A stretch of 64,000 nucleotides of DNA from assembly GCA_035308965.1 (NCBI GenBank), contig DATGFN010000017.1, positions 20,926 to 84,925 of the forward strand, in the 5' to 3' direction. Numbering within the stretch: the first letter of the stretch is position 1; each line of letters starts with the position of its first letter. A program made the position numbers and the translations under genes. The notes under the pieces were generated by a model that was given only the letters and a program-made list of their open reading frames with translations, did not search any database and was not told the DNA's origin. This DNA is from DASYXZ01 sp035308965 (GTDB taxonomy: Bacteria > Acidobacteriota > Terriglobia > UBA7540). Below, piece by piece: positions 17,872-27,617 of the stretch.

Positions 17872-19032
17872 ATGGCCCAAACACCCAACATTTTCATGGT
17901 AGCCGGTGAGCGTTCGGGCGACGTCTACGGCGGAGAGCTCGCTGCCGCGTTGCGCGCTCGGAGTGGCGCCCTGCGCATCTTCGGCTGCGGTGGGGAAGCC
18001 ATGCGCAAGGCCGGAGTTGATACCACGGTTGATTTGCGTGATTTCGCCCTCATGGGCATCACGGAGGTCATCAAGCACCTGCCTCGCGCCCGACGCACCT
18101 TTAATCTACTGTTGGAAGAGGTCGACCGCCAAAAGCCTGCGCTGGCCGTTTTGATTGACTCACCCAGCCTTAATTTGCGGTTGGCCAAGGCGCTCAAGCG
18201 TAGGAAGATTCGCGTGGTTTATTTCGTGAGTCCACAGATCTGGGCGTGGAAAAAGTGGCGGATTCATCATCTGAAAACCCGGATTGACAAGATGTTGTGC
18301 ATTTTTGATTTTGAGGAGGCCATCTATAAGAAAGCGGGTATCCCCGTGGAGTTTGTGGGCAATCCCCTGGTGGACCTGGTACGCCCCCGCCTTTCGCGTG
18401 CCGCATTTTTAGAACTGACGGGCTTGGAGGCGGAAACGCCAACCGTCGCTATTCTTCCCGGCAGCCGGGAGCGAGAGGTGCTCTTCAATTTGCCCACCCT
18501 TCTTGACGCCGCCAGCCGCATGGCCCTGACGCGCAAGATCCAGTTCGTAATTCCGGTGGCACGCTCCCTCGACCCCGCCTGGCTGGAATCGCGCCTGCGG
18601 GATTATTATGTGGGCAGAGCAGCCCTCCGCACGGTGACCGAAGCTACTCACGATGTACTTTATTATTCCGACGTGGCCGCCGTGGCAAGCGGCACGGCGA
18701 CGGTGGAAGCCGCGCTATGCGAGCGCCCCATGGTGGTGGTCTACCGAGTGTCGCCCATTACCTACCTGCTGGGGAAATATATGGTCGATGTCCCGTTTTA
18801 CAGCATGGTCAATCTGTTGGCCGGGAAGGGCATTGTTAAGGAATTGATCCAAAACGATTTTACTGCACAGGCGGTGGCGGCTCAGTTAGAATATTTACTG
18901 GACCATCCGGAGGCGCGCAACGAAATGGTACAAGGGTTCCGGGCGCTAAAGCCCCGTCTGGGTTCAGGCGAAGCCATTCAAAAGGCTGCGGACGCGGTGA
19001 TGCGGGAGTTGTCTTCACCCCAGGAGGATTAA
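17872..19032 (+). CDS. lpxB: Lipid-A-disaccharide synthase
   Basis: At 386 residues this matches LpxB, a GT-B fold glycosyltransferase that joins UDP-2,3-diacylglucosamine and lipid X on the cytoplasmic face of the inner membrane. Typical blocks are FMVAGERSGDVYGG at the N-terminus, FGCGGEAMRKAG, LMGITEVIKHLP, VLIDSPSLNLRLAK, YFVSPQIWAWKKWR, VEFVGNPLVD, ILPGSREREV and SGTATVEAAL. The enzyme implies a lipid A-bearing outer membrane. The gene begins right after an inverted repeat, has no obvious ribosome site, and is not flanked by other lpx genes. Confidence 0.95.
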   Translation: MAQTPNIFMVAGERSGDVYGGELAAALRARSGALRIFGCGGEAMRKAGVDTTVDLRDFALMGITEVIKHLPRARRTFNLLLEEVDRQKPALAVLIDSPSLNLRLAKALKRRKIRVVYFVSPQIWAWKKWRIHHLKTRIDKMLCIFDFEEAIYKKAGIPVEFVGNPLVDLVRPRLSRAAFLELTGLEAETPTVAILPGSREREVLFNLPTLLDAASRMALTRKIQFVIPVARSLDPAWLESRLRDYYVGRAALRTVTEATHDVLYYSDVAAVASGTATVEAALCERPMVVVYRVSPITYLLGKYMVDVPFYSMVNLLAGKGIVKELIQNDFTAQAVAAQLEYLLDHPEARNEMVQGFRALKPRLGSGEAIQKAADAVMRELSSPQED

Positions 19033-19150
19033 CATCTGATAAGGCATCACGCAAATTTGAAACAAACATTCAGGCCATACAACTTCCCGTGCCGGATAAA
19101 GAATCCAATCATATGACTCAGATTTTTATGGAAAACAAACGGAGTGGGAA

Positions 19151-21160
19151 GTGAGGATTGCTCAGGTGATGAATACCACTGGGCGGAAGGCGTTTTATGT
19201 CCTGACGCCGTTTCTTGCCTTGATGCTGCTCGCCACCTCCCGAAACACCCAGGCCCAGACTACGGCGCCTCGCTTTGAGGTGACCCATTATGCGATTGAC
19301 GCGGAACTGTTTCCAACCACGCACCTTCTCAAAGCAAGAGCCAAGATCGATTTCGTTCCCCAGGTGGGGATGAGTTCGATCGGCTTTGAATTGCATGGCG
19401 CGCTTAAAGTTTCAAGCGTGGTGGATTCCACGCGCAAGAACCTGAACTACCGGCAGGACGGCTTGAATCTGAATGTGGATTTTCAAAGCGCTCTCCAGCC
19501 GTCCCAATCTACTTCCATCACGGTCGAGTACGGCGGAACGCTGGCCAACGCGGACGGCAGTCCGGTGGAAAACTTGAAGCTCGCCTATGTGGGCCCGGAA
19601 GGATCCTACCTGCTCTATCCTGCCCGCTGGTTTCCAGTGAGTGGATATGGAGTGAATCGTTTTGCCGCCACCATGCGGATTTCTGTGCCGCCCGACGAAA
19701 CCGTAATTGCGTCCGGAACCGGGGCCTCAATCGACCGCCAGGCCGACAAAGTAATTTACACATTTCAATTTGATAAGAACTCATTTCCAGGGACCGTGCT
19801 GGCAGGCAAATACGTGGTCCAACCGTCCACGGCGGTGGGCGCCGACATAACATTGTATATGAAGGCGGGGCATGAGCAATTCGCCGCCAGTTATGGCGAG
19901 ACCTCGGCCAAAATTCTGGAATTTTATTCCCGCATCTTTGGGCCGCTCCCGGTTCAACACCTTTCGCTGGTAGAGATTGATGATAATACGGTGGGCGGGT
20001 ATTCCGCGCCGGGCTTGGTGGCCCTGGCGTCGCGCGGCTTTGCCGCTCCGGTGAACTACCGGCTCTTGGCCCATGAAATTTCCCACCAGTGGTGGCGCTG
20101 CCTGGTAAGCCCGGCGACGCCTGATGACGCATTCCTGGATGAAGGGTTGGCGACTTATTCGGCCGCTCTGGTGGTGCAGGATATGGCCGGCGAAAATGCC
20201 TTTGAGGACGTCATGCGCGAGATCGATGTGGGCGCCCTCACCCATGAAGAGGTAGCACCCATCAGCCAGGCCGGTCACTTGCATGAATTCACCCCGGACT
20301 ACGAGTCCATCGTTTTCCAAAAAGGGGCGATGGTTTTTCATATGCTTCGCTGGGTGATTGGCGACGACGCGTTCCTTAAAACCATGCAGGACGCGGCGAA
20401 AGATCATGCCTGGGGATCCATTTCCACCGACGAGTTCCAAAAACTGGCGGAGAAAGATGGGAAGCAGGAGTTGACGTATTTCTTTGCCCAATGGGTGAGC
20501 TCAACGGGCGTTCCGCAGTTCAAACGTACGTGGGCGGTTTATAGGACTCAGAACGGATATCAGGTGGTGGGCAAAGTTCAGCAGGACATGGACATTTTCC
20601 GCATGCCGGTGGAAGTCCGCGTGTATACCGAGGCGACAAAACCCATCAACGAACGGGTGGATATGACTGGAACGACGGCGGACTTCACCATCAACACCCA
20701 CGGCAAACCACAGCGGGTGATCGTCGATCCCGCCAGCCGGCTATTGAAATTCGACGACAAAACCAAGATTGCCGTCGAAATGGCGAGGGGCGACCAACTG
20801 GTGGAGGAACAGGCTTATCTCGAAGCCATCAAGCAATATCAGGCCGTGCTTGATTTGAACAAGAACAGCTCGCTGGCTCATTACCGCACCGCCGAGATTT
20901 TTTTCAAATTACGGAATTACAACGCGGCCATGGAAGCCTTCCGTCAGGCGTTGGCCGGAGACATGGATCCCAAATGGATTGAAGTTTGGAGCCACTTGAA
21001 TATCGGGAAAATTTTTGATGTGACCGGCCAGCGCGATCGCGCCCTTAACGAATACCAGCGGGCCTTGCAGACCAACAACAACACCCAGGGAGCGCTCGAA
21101 GAAGCCAACCGCTATATTCAGAAACCTTATGCCGAGCAACCTCGCGATGCGGCAAAATGA
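19151..21160 (+). CDS. Exported M1-family metallopeptidase with C-terminal TPR repeats
   Basis: A 669-residue exported protein. The N-terminus has a signal peptide (KAFYVLTPFLALMLLATS, then QAQ). The catalytic core holds HEISHQWW (HExxH) and, 18 residues later, the third zinc ligand in DEGLATY. A GGYSAPG segment stands where M1 aminopeptidases have GAMEN, so exopeptidase specificity is uncertain. The C-terminal 120 residues form about three tetratricopeptide repeats. The GTG at 19151 has GGAG seven bases upstream; ATG at 19169 is an alternative. It ends 23 bases from the convergent methyltransferase gene. Confidence 0.82.
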   Translation: MRIAQVMNTTGRKAFYVLTPFLALMLLATSRNTQAQTTAPRFEVTHYAIDAELFPTTHLLKARAKIDFVPQVGMSSIGFELHGALKVSSVVDSTRKNLNYRQDGLNLNVDFQSALQPSQSTSITVEYGGTLANADGSPVENLKLAYVGPEGSYLLYPARWFPVSGYGVNRFAATMRISVPPDETVIASGTGASIDRQADKVIYTFQFDKNSFPGTVLAGKYVVQPSTAVGADITLYMKAGHEQFAASYGETSAKILEFYSRIFGPLPVQHLSLVEIDDNTVGGYSAPGLVALASRGFAAPVNYRLLAHEISHQWWRCLVSPATPDDAFLDEGLATYSAALVVQDMAGENAFEDVMREIDVGALTHEEVAPISQAGHLHEFTPDYESIVFQKGAMVFHMLRWVIGDDAFLKTMQDAAKDHAWGSISTDEFQKLAEKDGKQELTYFFAQWVSSTGVPQFKRTWAVYRTQNGYQVVGKVQQDMDIFRMPVEVRVYTEATKPINERVDMTGTTADFTINTHGKPQRVIVDPASRLLKFDDKTKIAVEMARGDQLVEEQAYLEAIKQYQAVLDLNKNSSLAHYRTAEIFFKLRNYNAAMEAFRQALAGDMDPKWIEVWSHLNIGKIFDVTGQRDRALNEYQRALQTNNNTQGALEEANRYIQKPYAEQPRDAAK

Positions 21161-21183
21161 AGAAGTGGACCAAGAATTCCCAC

Positions 21184-22332
21184 TTACCCGAACTTCAGTC
21201 CTGTAAGCTGCGGTGAAGCGATACTGCGGCTCTGAATGAGAACTTTGAAAATACTTCCCATGCCCCGGGAATCCTCGGGCCCCCCGGGAAAAATCAGCCG
21301 CTTCAGTTTTAATCTCGCCTGAAGTTTTTCTTCCTCGGTTTGCCCAGGATCATACAAATCCGCGAATTCGTTTGCCTCGCCCAGCGCCATCAGAAACCGC
21401 TCCTGGGTCGTCAACCCGACGCAAGTCAGGCCGGCGTCCTTACCAGAATCAATCAGCGCGCTGAAATTCACGTGCGCGGTCATATCCTGGTCGCCCGGTG
21501 CATCATAAAAATCCTCTGTTGTTTTGTGGCCGCTGTAGGCCAGCAAGGTCCCCCGAGGGCGCGCCGAGGTGTAAAGAGACTCAGCGAGGCCCCCGTAATC
21601 GACGGTGACGACGAAGCCTCGCTTTAATTTTTCGGCCACCGAACGCAACCACAAGATTGCCCTGCGATTAACTTCCACGCGATGGCCCTCGTCAAGCTGG
21701 TTGGCATACCGCGCCACGTAGGCCGCCACGGCGGAATCGGTGAGAGGGCCCATGGATTCTCTCAGGCTCTCCCCGTGTGCTTCAACATAAACTTCCTTCA
21801 GTCGGCCGGCGACCCGGGCGACAATCGAAACCGGAAACGCGTCCGCCAGTTCGTTGGAGAAAAAGCAACCCGTAACCGGATCGAGCTCCTCGGTCGACGC
21901 GATGGCTCGGAAGCGCGAGACGTCAACTTCCCTGGTGATTCGATCGAGCGCGCGGGCACGCCGGTGGGGCCCGGGTTCGACCACCACGTATTCGAGCGCT
22001 TCATTGAAATCAGGGCGCGTCGCCTTGACCCGCCGTAGAAAATCGGCCGCAAATCTGCCACTACCCGCTCCCATTTCCACCCATAAGAACCGCTTCGGAC
22101 GCTCGAGGATTTCCCACATTTCCGCCGCCTGCCGCGCCACCAGCCGCGCAAAAACCGGGTGTAAATCGGCGCTGGTAAAAAAATCTCCCTCCACTCCCGT
22201 TCGCTCGCGCTCCTGCATGTAATAACCCAATTCAGGGTGGTAAAGGCAAAGCTCCATGTAACGTTCAAAATTGACGGGGCCAGACTGACGAAGCATTTCC
22301 AGGAGCAGCGTTTTGAGTGGCGAGTCTTTCAA
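21184..22332 (-). CDS. MidA-family (NDUFAF7-like) SAM-dependent methyltransferase
   Basis: A 382-residue protein of the COG1565/MidA family. Visible marks are MELCLYHPELGYYM near the N-terminus, GDFFTSADLHPVFARL, the SAM-binding VEMGAGSGRFAADFLR, FFSNELADAFPV and VTVDYGG. The mitochondrial relative NDUFAF7 methylates an arginine in a complex I subunit; bacterial substrates are unproven. The start is TTG at 22332, with an in-frame ATG at 22296 as the alternative. It is the last gene of the long minus-strand directon. Confidence 0.85.
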   Translation of the reverse strand: MKDSPLKTLLLEMLRQSGPVNFERYMELCLYHPELGYYMQERERTGVEGDFFTSADLHPVFARLVARQAAEMWEILERPKRFLWVEMGAGSGRFAADFLRRVKATRPDFNEALEYVVVEPGPHRRARALDRITREVDVSRFRAIASTEELDPVTGCFFSNELADAFPVSIVARVAGRLKEVYVEAHGESLRESMGPLTDSAVAAYVARYANQLDEGHRVEVNRRAILWLRSVAEKLKRGFVVTVDYGGLAESLYTSARPRGTLLAYSGHKTTEDFYDAPGDQDMTAHVNFSALIDSGKDAGLTCVGLTTQERFLMALGEANEFADLYDPGQTEEEKLQARLKLKRLIFPGGPEDSRGMGSIFKVLIQSRSIASPQLTGLKFG

Positions 22333-22411
22333 GGTTGATAAGAGAAGCCTGGAGTCATAAGGATTTATTAAAACGGCTGGCGACGCGGCGCGCGCGGCAA
22401 GAATTCTATTC

Positions 22412-22933
22412 TCACGGCGCCGGCGAAATCAACTTCTGGTAAGCATCCTGAAAAGCTTTGAGCGTAGGGTTGTCGTACAAAACAAAATGGATGTGTTCAA
22501 GCGAAGTGGGCGACTTCACAAAGGCCAGAACTTCTCGCAGCATAATCCGCGCGCACTGGTCGGCGGGAAAGCCCGCGATGCCCGTTCCCACCGCCGGAAA
22601 TGCGACGCTCTTCAAGCTTTTTTCCTGGGCCCGCAGCAAACTATTTCGCGTAGTGGCGCGCAAAGCTTCTGCGGTGGTGGACCACCCCAGAATCATGCTG
22701 GCCGCGTGGATCACGTGCTTTGCTTTGAGATTGCCGCCGGTGGTGATGGCCGCCTCACCTAAGGGAATTTTACCGATTTTCTCGCACTCGTCGGCAATTC
22801 GCGCTCCGCCCTTGCGGCGGATGGCGCCGGCAACACCTCCGCCCAGAATCAAATCGCTGTTGGCCGCGTTAACGATAGCGTCCACATCCATTTCCGTGAT
22901 ATCGCCTTCGGTGATGTGTATTTCCGTGGGCAT
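22412..22933 (-). CDS. Macrodomain protein (ADP-ribose/O-acetyl-ADP-ribose hydrolase type)
   Basis: At 173 residues this is a single macrodomain. It has GDITEMDVDAIVNAANSDL and GGGVAGAIRRKGG, the ADP-ribose binding loops of the MacroD/YmdB branch, plus VGTGIAGFPADQC near residue 118. The branch removes mono-ADP-ribose or hydrolyses O-acetyl-ADP-ribose. It begins eight bases after the FAD-subunit stop. An AbiGi-like protein lies 18 kb away in the island, but no functional link can be claimed. Confidence 0.9.
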   Translation of the reverse strand: MPTEIHITEGDITEMDVDAIVNAANSDLILGGGVAGAIRRKGGARIADECEKIGKIPLGEAAITTGGNLKAKHVIHAASMILGWSTTAEALRATTRNSLLRAQEKSLKSVAFPAVGTGIAGFPADQCARIMLREVLAFVKSPTSLEHIHFVLYDNPTLKAFQDAYQKLISPAP

Positions 22934-22941
22934 GATTTAAA

Positions 22942-23952
22942 CTATGTGCATACGGCCGCTCCTTCATGGCCGTTCACCCAAACTTCGCGGAGCGCGCGCC
23001 GAACAAACACGCGAATGATTTGCCGCCGGTACTCGGGCGTGGAAGCCGATGTCCGCAATGGCTTGCCGGTGCGGATGGCGTCGTGCGCGATCTGCTCCAC
23101 AAGTTCCGCGTCGTAGCGCCGGCCCTGCATTAGCTCCGCTGCCCTCACCAATTGGGGGGCGGGATTGACGGCGTTCACCGCTATACGCGCTTCCAGGCAA
23201 TGTCCTGCACCATCCTTTCGCATGGCGACTGCTACTCCGGCAAGTGGATAATCAATGGATTGCCGCAAGCGAAGCTTTTTGTAGGTTCCGCTCCATTCCG
23301 CGCTCGATGCGGGCACACGAATGCCCGTGACTATTTCATCGTTTGCCTTGGCGATGCGAGCGATTCCGTCATTCACATAGAAACCTGCCAGAGGTAATTC
23401 TCTTTGACCTCGCGGGCCTGCCAGTTGGACCGAAGCGTTGAGAGCGAGCAGGGCAGGCGCGGTATCTCCGGAAAACACGGCCCAACACATTCGTCCGCCG
23501 GGCGCCACGTGACAAATGGTGCCATCCTTTTTAATGCACCCGCCAATGGATTCGCGCCAGAACTGCGATTGGTTGTAGTAGAGGCAGCGGGTGTCCAGGC
23601 ACAAATTACCGCCCAGCGTACCCATGTTACGAAGCAGGGGGCTGGCGATGGTTTTGGCTGCTTCGTGCAAGACGGGAAAATATCGCGCGATCTCGGGCGA
23701 TTCCACCAGGGTCGAAATTCGCGTCAACGCTCCCACCCTCAGATCCGCGCCTGCGGGATAGCGAATAAAATCCAATCCGCGGATTCCTTTGAGGTCAAGG
23801 AGAACGCTCGGCGCAAACAATCCTTGCTTCATGCTCGGAATCAAGTCCGTGCCGCCCGCCACCATCTGCACGTCGGGGCCATATCGGGCGAGCGCTTCAA
23901 TGGCGGCATCAAGTGTCCGGGGCCGCGCCACATCAAAAACCGGCATGCTCAT
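22942..23952 (-). CDS. Molybdenum hydroxylase FAD subunit, 4-hydroxybenzoyl-CoA reductase beta-like
   Basis: A 336-residue FAD-binding subunit of the xanthine oxidase family, with VAGGTDLIPSMKQG and GTLGGNLC. After GNLC comes an insertion of about 40 residues with further cysteines (LDTRCLYY, GGCIKKDG, TICHVAPGG, RMCWAVFSGD). This is the extra [4Fe-4S] loop that sets 4-hydroxybenzoyl-CoA reductase beta (HcrB) apart from ordinary xanthine dehydrogenase FAD subunits. The start at 23952 has GGAAA upstream; 23946 is equally possible. It is the third gene of a small-large-medium subunit set and likely passes electrons to or from ferredoxin. Confidence 0.85.
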   Translation of the reverse strand: MSMPVFDVARPRTLDAAIEALARYGPDVQMVAGGTDLIPSMKQGLFAPSVLLDLKGIRGLDFIRYPAGADLRVGALTRISTLVESPEIARYFPVLHEAAKTIASPLLRNMGTLGGNLCLDTRCLYYNQSQFWRESIGGCIKKDGTICHVAPGGRMCWAVFSGDTAPALLALNASVQLAGPRGQRELPLAGFYVNDGIARIAKANDEIVTGIRVPASSAEWSGTYKKLRLRQSIDYPLAGVAVAMRKDGAGHCLEARIAVNAVNPAPQLVRAAELMQGRRYDAELVEQIAHDAIRTGKPLRTSASTPEYRRQIIRVFVRRALREVWVNGHEGAAVCT

Positions 23953-24027
23953 TATTTGTTTCCGTGGACAATTCTTGGCTCGCGGACTCAATAAGTTCTT
24001 CCGCGGATTTATTCTGACTCCTGACTC

Positions 24028-26295
24028 CTAGCTCCTTACTCCGGTCTTTTTCTTCTCCTCCAACGCCTTCAAAACTTTTTCCGGCGTGATGGGCAACGTG
24101 TTGATCCAAACGCCCACCGCGTCATAGATGGCATGGGCCACGGCGGGGATGGTGGCGGCAAGCGATCCTTCGCCCGCTTCTTTGGCGCCGAAGGGACCCT
24201 CGGGATCGTTGCTCTCCACGATGATCGGATCGATGGGCGGCGATTCGTGCGTCGACGCGCTGCGGTATTCAAGCAGCCCCGGATTCATCAGGCGTCCGCC
24301 TTCCCACACCATCTCCTCCTGAACGGCCTGCCCCAGACCCATCCAGACCGAGCCGATCACTTGACCTTCCACATTGATCGGGTTAATGGCTTTGCCGCAA
24401 TCGTGCGCAGCGGTGATGCGGTCCACGCGCACCTCGCCTGTCTCAGTATCCACGGTCACTTCCGCCACCTGCGCGCTGTAGCTGTAAGCCGGGGACGGTC
24501 CGACGCCCGCACCCTTGAATTTTCCGCCTTGTGCGTCTTTGGGTGGAGCATAGGTCCCTGCGGCCGTCAGAGTTTCATTCGGCCCGATTGCCAGGCGGGC
24601 GGCATCGTCGAATGTCAATTGGTTCCCGGCATTTGTCGATTTCTTGGCGGCGGCCATAATCACTTGACGAAGATTGCGCGCGGCATCGAGGGCGGCGTTT
24701 CCCGCCATGAAGGTTACGCGGCTGGAATAGCTTCCCAAATCTACCGGCGTAAGCGCAGTATCTGCGGCCACAATTTTCACGCGGTCCACGGGAATTCCCA
24801 ACTCGGCCGCAACAATTTGCACTTGCATGGTGTCAGAACCCTGCCCGATTTCCGAAGCGCCGGTAAAAATTGTGACCACTCCCTTTTCATCGGCGGAGAG
24901 GTTCACCGTGGTGTGCGGCATTTGAGCGCGGATAATGGGATTGGCGGCGCCGCTCACGTAATGGCTGCCGGCAATGCCGATCCCTTTCCCAAACCGCTGC
25001 TTGCCGTATTTTTCGTTCCAATCCGATTGCCCTGCCACCTTGTCGATACACTCGGGCAATCCGTAGCTGAGCACGCGCAATCCATTTACGGTAATGCACG
25101 GCGCCTGCAATAGATTTCTGCGCCGAATTTCAACCGGGTCGATGCCCAGCACAGTTGCGATCATATTCAGTTGCTGTTCGAAAGCAAAACGGGTGTTCAC
25201 TGTCCCGTGGCCGCGCATGGCGCCGCAAGCGGGCTTGTTGGTCAGCACGCGGTAGCCGTCAAACTTGACGTTTGGAATGTCGTACATGGCGTTCAGCAAT
25301 TGTCCCGAATAAAGAATGGTGACCACGCCATAGCCGCAGAACGCGCCGCCATCCTGAACGATGCGCGCCTCGACGGCGGTCAGTTTCCCTTCGCGCGTGA
25401 CGCCTGTCTTTAGTTCAACGGTCTGGCGCGGGCGGCCCCGGTGTGCGTAGAAAACCTCTTCGCGGGAATACGTAATTTTCACCGGGTGGCCGGCTTTGCG
25501 CGCAAGAACCGCCGCCGCAAGTTCCAGTGGAATTACTTCGCTCTTTCCTCCGAATCCTCCCCCCACCAACGGCTTGATCACCCGCACTTTCGACTCCGGC
25601 ATTTGCAACGTCGCTGCCAGCGTCTTCATCAGGTAATACGGCACCTGGGTGGATGACCAAACGGTGAGCGTGCCCTGAGAATCAAACCTCGCCAGCGTGG
25701 AATGCGGCTCCAGCGCGGCGTGGGTGACCTCGGCACATTCAAAACGATCGTGGCGGATGTAGTCCGCGGCTGCAAAGCCCGCCTCCACATCGCCAAAGTG
25801 GTGGTGGTATTCCTTCTCGATGTTGCGAGGCTTGTCCTCGTGGATCAAATCCTGTTCCGCCTCCATCGATTTTTCGGGGTCGAAATATCCGGGCAGGATT
25901 TCGTAATCCACGTCGATCAATCGCAACGCTTCGTCGGCGATCGCTTCCGAATCAGCCGCCAATCCAGCCACGTTGTCTCCGATATAGCGAACCTTATCCA
26001 CGGCAAAAATCGTCTCGTCGTGGCCAATGGGCAGGATGCCGTACTTTACCGGAGTCTCACGCCCCGTCGCGACAGCATAAACACCCGGCAGCTGCTCTGC
26101 CGCCGAGGTGTCGATTGAGCGGATGCGCGCGTGGGCGTGGGGGCTGTGAAGGATTTTCCCCACCAACATTCCCGGCAGCGTCAGGTCGTCGGCATATTTC
26201 CCGGCGCCGGTGACCTTGTCCACGCTGTCCACCATCGGGATGCGCGCGCCGACGGCGGATCCGTTGTGGGGAGGAAAGTTGGAGGGCTGGCTCAT
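24028..26295 (-). CDS. Molybdenum hydroxylase large (molybdopterin) subunit, HcrA-like
   Basis: A 755-residue xanthine oxidase-family catalytic subunit. It contains GKYADDLTLPGMLVGKILHS, PLVGGGFGGKSEV (molybdopterin loop), ACGAMRGHGT, GSDTMQVQIVAAELGIP and EAGEGSLA, the site of the essential glutamate near the C-terminus. Together with the 2Fe-2S and FAD subunits it would form a heterotrimer or its dimer acting on an aromatic or related acyl-CoA. The ATG at 26295 overlaps the small-subunit stop by ATGA, which supports this start over a longer frame to 26382. Confidence 0.88.
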   Translation of the reverse strand: MSQPSNFPPHNGSAVGARIPMVDSVDKVTGAGKYADDLTLPGMLVGKILHSPHAHARIRSIDTSAAEQLPGVYAVATGRETPVKYGILPIGHDETIFAVDKVRYIGDNVAGLAADSEAIADEALRLIDVDYEILPGYFDPEKSMEAEQDLIHEDKPRNIEKEYHHHFGDVEAGFAAADYIRHDRFECAEVTHAALEPHSTLARFDSQGTLTVWSSTQVPYYLMKTLAATLQMPESKVRVIKPLVGGGFGGKSEVIPLELAAAVLARKAGHPVKITYSREEVFYAHRGRPRQTVELKTGVTREGKLTAVEARIVQDGGAFCGYGVVTILYSGQLLNAMYDIPNVKFDGYRVLTNKPACGAMRGHGTVNTRFAFEQQLNMIATVLGIDPVEIRRRNLLQAPCITVNGLRVLSYGLPECIDKVAGQSDWNEKYGKQRFGKGIGIAGSHYVSGAANPIIRAQMPHTTVNLSADEKGVVTIFTGASEIGQGSDTMQVQIVAAELGIPVDRVKIVAADTALTPVDLGSYSSRVTFMAGNAALDAARNLRQVIMAAAKKSTNAGNQLTFDDAARLAIGPNETLTAAGTYAPPKDAQGGKFKGAGVGPSPAYSYSAQVAEVTVDTETGEVRVDRITAAHDCGKAINPINVEGQVIGSVWMGLGQAVQEEMVWEGGRLMNPGLLEYRSASTHESPPIDPIIVESNDPEGPFGAKEAGEGSLAATIPAVAHAIYDAVGVWINTLPITPEKVLKALEEKKKTGVRS

Positions 26296-26792
26296 CGCGG
26301 CTGGACCTCCAGCGGACGCTTTGCGCGCAGCAGTTCCATTGCTTTCCGCACCGAGGCGAGGATTTGCACGTAGCCCGTGCACCGGCAGAGATTGCCCGAC
26401 AGGGCCTCATTCAATTCCTGATCGGTGGGCTCAGGATTCCTGGCCAGCAGATGTTTGGCGGTCAAAATCATTCCGGGGGTGCAGTAACCGCATTGCGCCC
26501 CGCCCTCGATGGCGAAACCACGTTGCAGCGGATCCAGCTCGGAGCCGTCCGCCACGCCTTCGATGGTGGTAATTTCCTGGTCCTGGTAGGAAACGGAAAG
26601 CATCAGGCAGGACATCTGCGGTTCGCCGTCAATCAGCACGGCGCAGGCGCCGCAGCTCGAATCATCGCAGCCGCGCTTTGTGCCGGTCAGTTCAAGGTCC
26701 TGCCGAAGGACGTCAAGCAGGATGCGGTTGGGTTCCACTTCCAACTCGCGAATCTTGCCGTTAATGTGAAGCCGGACTGATTCCTTTTTCAC
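26292..26792 (-). CDS. Molybdenum hydroxylase small subunit, two [2Fe-2S] clusters
   Basis: This 166-residue protein has the plant-ferredoxin-type cluster site (GCDDSSCGACAVLIDG with a later MSCLML) and the second site in AQCGYCTPGM and GNLCRCTGY, as in HcrC and CoxS. It is the electron-transfer chain of the enzyme whose other subunits follow. It starts at GTG (26792), with a GGATGGAGA ribosome site. Confidence 0.92.
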   Translation of the reverse strand: MKKESVRLHINGKIRELEVEPNRILLDVLRQDLELTGTKRGCDDSSCGACAVLIDGEPQMSCLMLSVSYQDQEITTIEGVADGSELDPLQRGFAIEGGAQCGYCTPGMILTAKHLLARNPEPTDQELNEALSGNLCRCTGYVQILASVRKAMELLRAKRPLEVQPR

Positions 26793-26807
26793 GAGATCTC
26801 CATCCCT

Positions 26808-27590
26808 TTAACTCTTCCACTTGGGAGGGCGTTTTTCCACGAACGCATGAATCCCCTCGGCGGAGTCCTCAGTGGGCAACAACTCTTCCAGGTAAATTCT
26901 TTCTGTCTCGCGCAACGCGGCCTCAAAGGCCTGCCGCGATCTGAGCCGGGCCGTCCTACGCGCCAAAACCAGAATGGCGGGGCTTTGCGCCAGCAATGAG
27001 CCGGAAAATATTTCCGCTTCGCGTTCGAGATTGGCTTCAGGCGTTACGCGGTTGACCAGTCCCAAGCGCATAGCCTCTTCCGCGCCAATCGATTCGCCCG
27101 TCAAAATCATCTCCAGGGCCTTTTTTTCGGGAATCAGTTTGGGCAAGAGAATCGAAGCCACGGGCGGGATTGCGCCTACTTTAATTTCCGGCTGGCCGAA
27201 ACGGGCGCCGGAGGCGGCGAGAATGAAATCGCAAGCCATGGCCAGCTCCATGCCTCCGCCCAGGCAATGCCCGCGGACGATGGCGACGGTGGGGCATCGC
27301 GCGCCCAACACCTCGCGGATCAGGCCATGGAATTCGCGCAGCAATTCGGGGGCGCGTTCGGGAACATGGTCGCGGATGTCAGTTCCGGCGCAGAAAGCCC
27401 TTTCGCCGGCGCCGGAAAATTCCACCAGGCGTACGGTGGAATTCTTCAACACGTTTTCGAGTGTGGCTCTAAATTCACGCAGGGATGCAAGGTCCAATAT
27501 ATTCAAGGGCGGCCGGTTGATCACCAGACGAGCGGCTTGAGCCCGGGATTCTACAAGAAAATTCAGAGGCGTTATTTGAGCCACGGGCAT
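26808..27590 (-). CDS. Crotonase-fold enzyme, cyclohexa-1,5-diene-1-carbonyl-CoA hydratase-like
   Basis: A 260-residue crotonase. It has the oxyanion region CAGTDIRDH and GGGMELAMACD, with the first catalytic glutamate. The second glutamate is in GQPEIKVGAIPPVASILLP, where most enoyl-CoA hydratases have GAGGTQRL. From memory of the family, the PEIKxGxxPPxAS form is characteristic of dienoyl-CoA hydratases of benzoyl-CoA degradation, and the N-terminal NRPPLNILD fits. It starts 15 bases before the small molybdenum-enzyme subunit. The specific assignment is tentative; a general enoyl-CoA hydratase is the fallback. Confidence 0.75.
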   Translation of the reverse strand: MPVAQITPLNFLVESRAQAARLVINRPPLNILDLASLREFRATLENVLKNSTVRLVEFSGAGERAFCAGTDIRDHVPERAPELLREFHGLIREVLGARCPTVAIVRGHCLGGGMELAMACDFILAASGARFGQPEIKVGAIPPVASILLPKLIPEKKALEMILTGESIGAEEAMRLGLVNRVTPEANLEREAEIFSGSLLAQSPAILVLARRTARLRSRQAFEAALRETERIYLEELLPTEDSAEGIHAFVEKRPPKWKS

Positions 27591-27617
27591 GGGTCTCGGC
27601 CGTCCCTGGCGGCGGGA

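Noticed and set aside
24133..25113. Plus-strand open frame of 326 codons
   Set aside because: It is antisense to the molybdenum hydroxylase large subunit, whose motifs are unambiguous.
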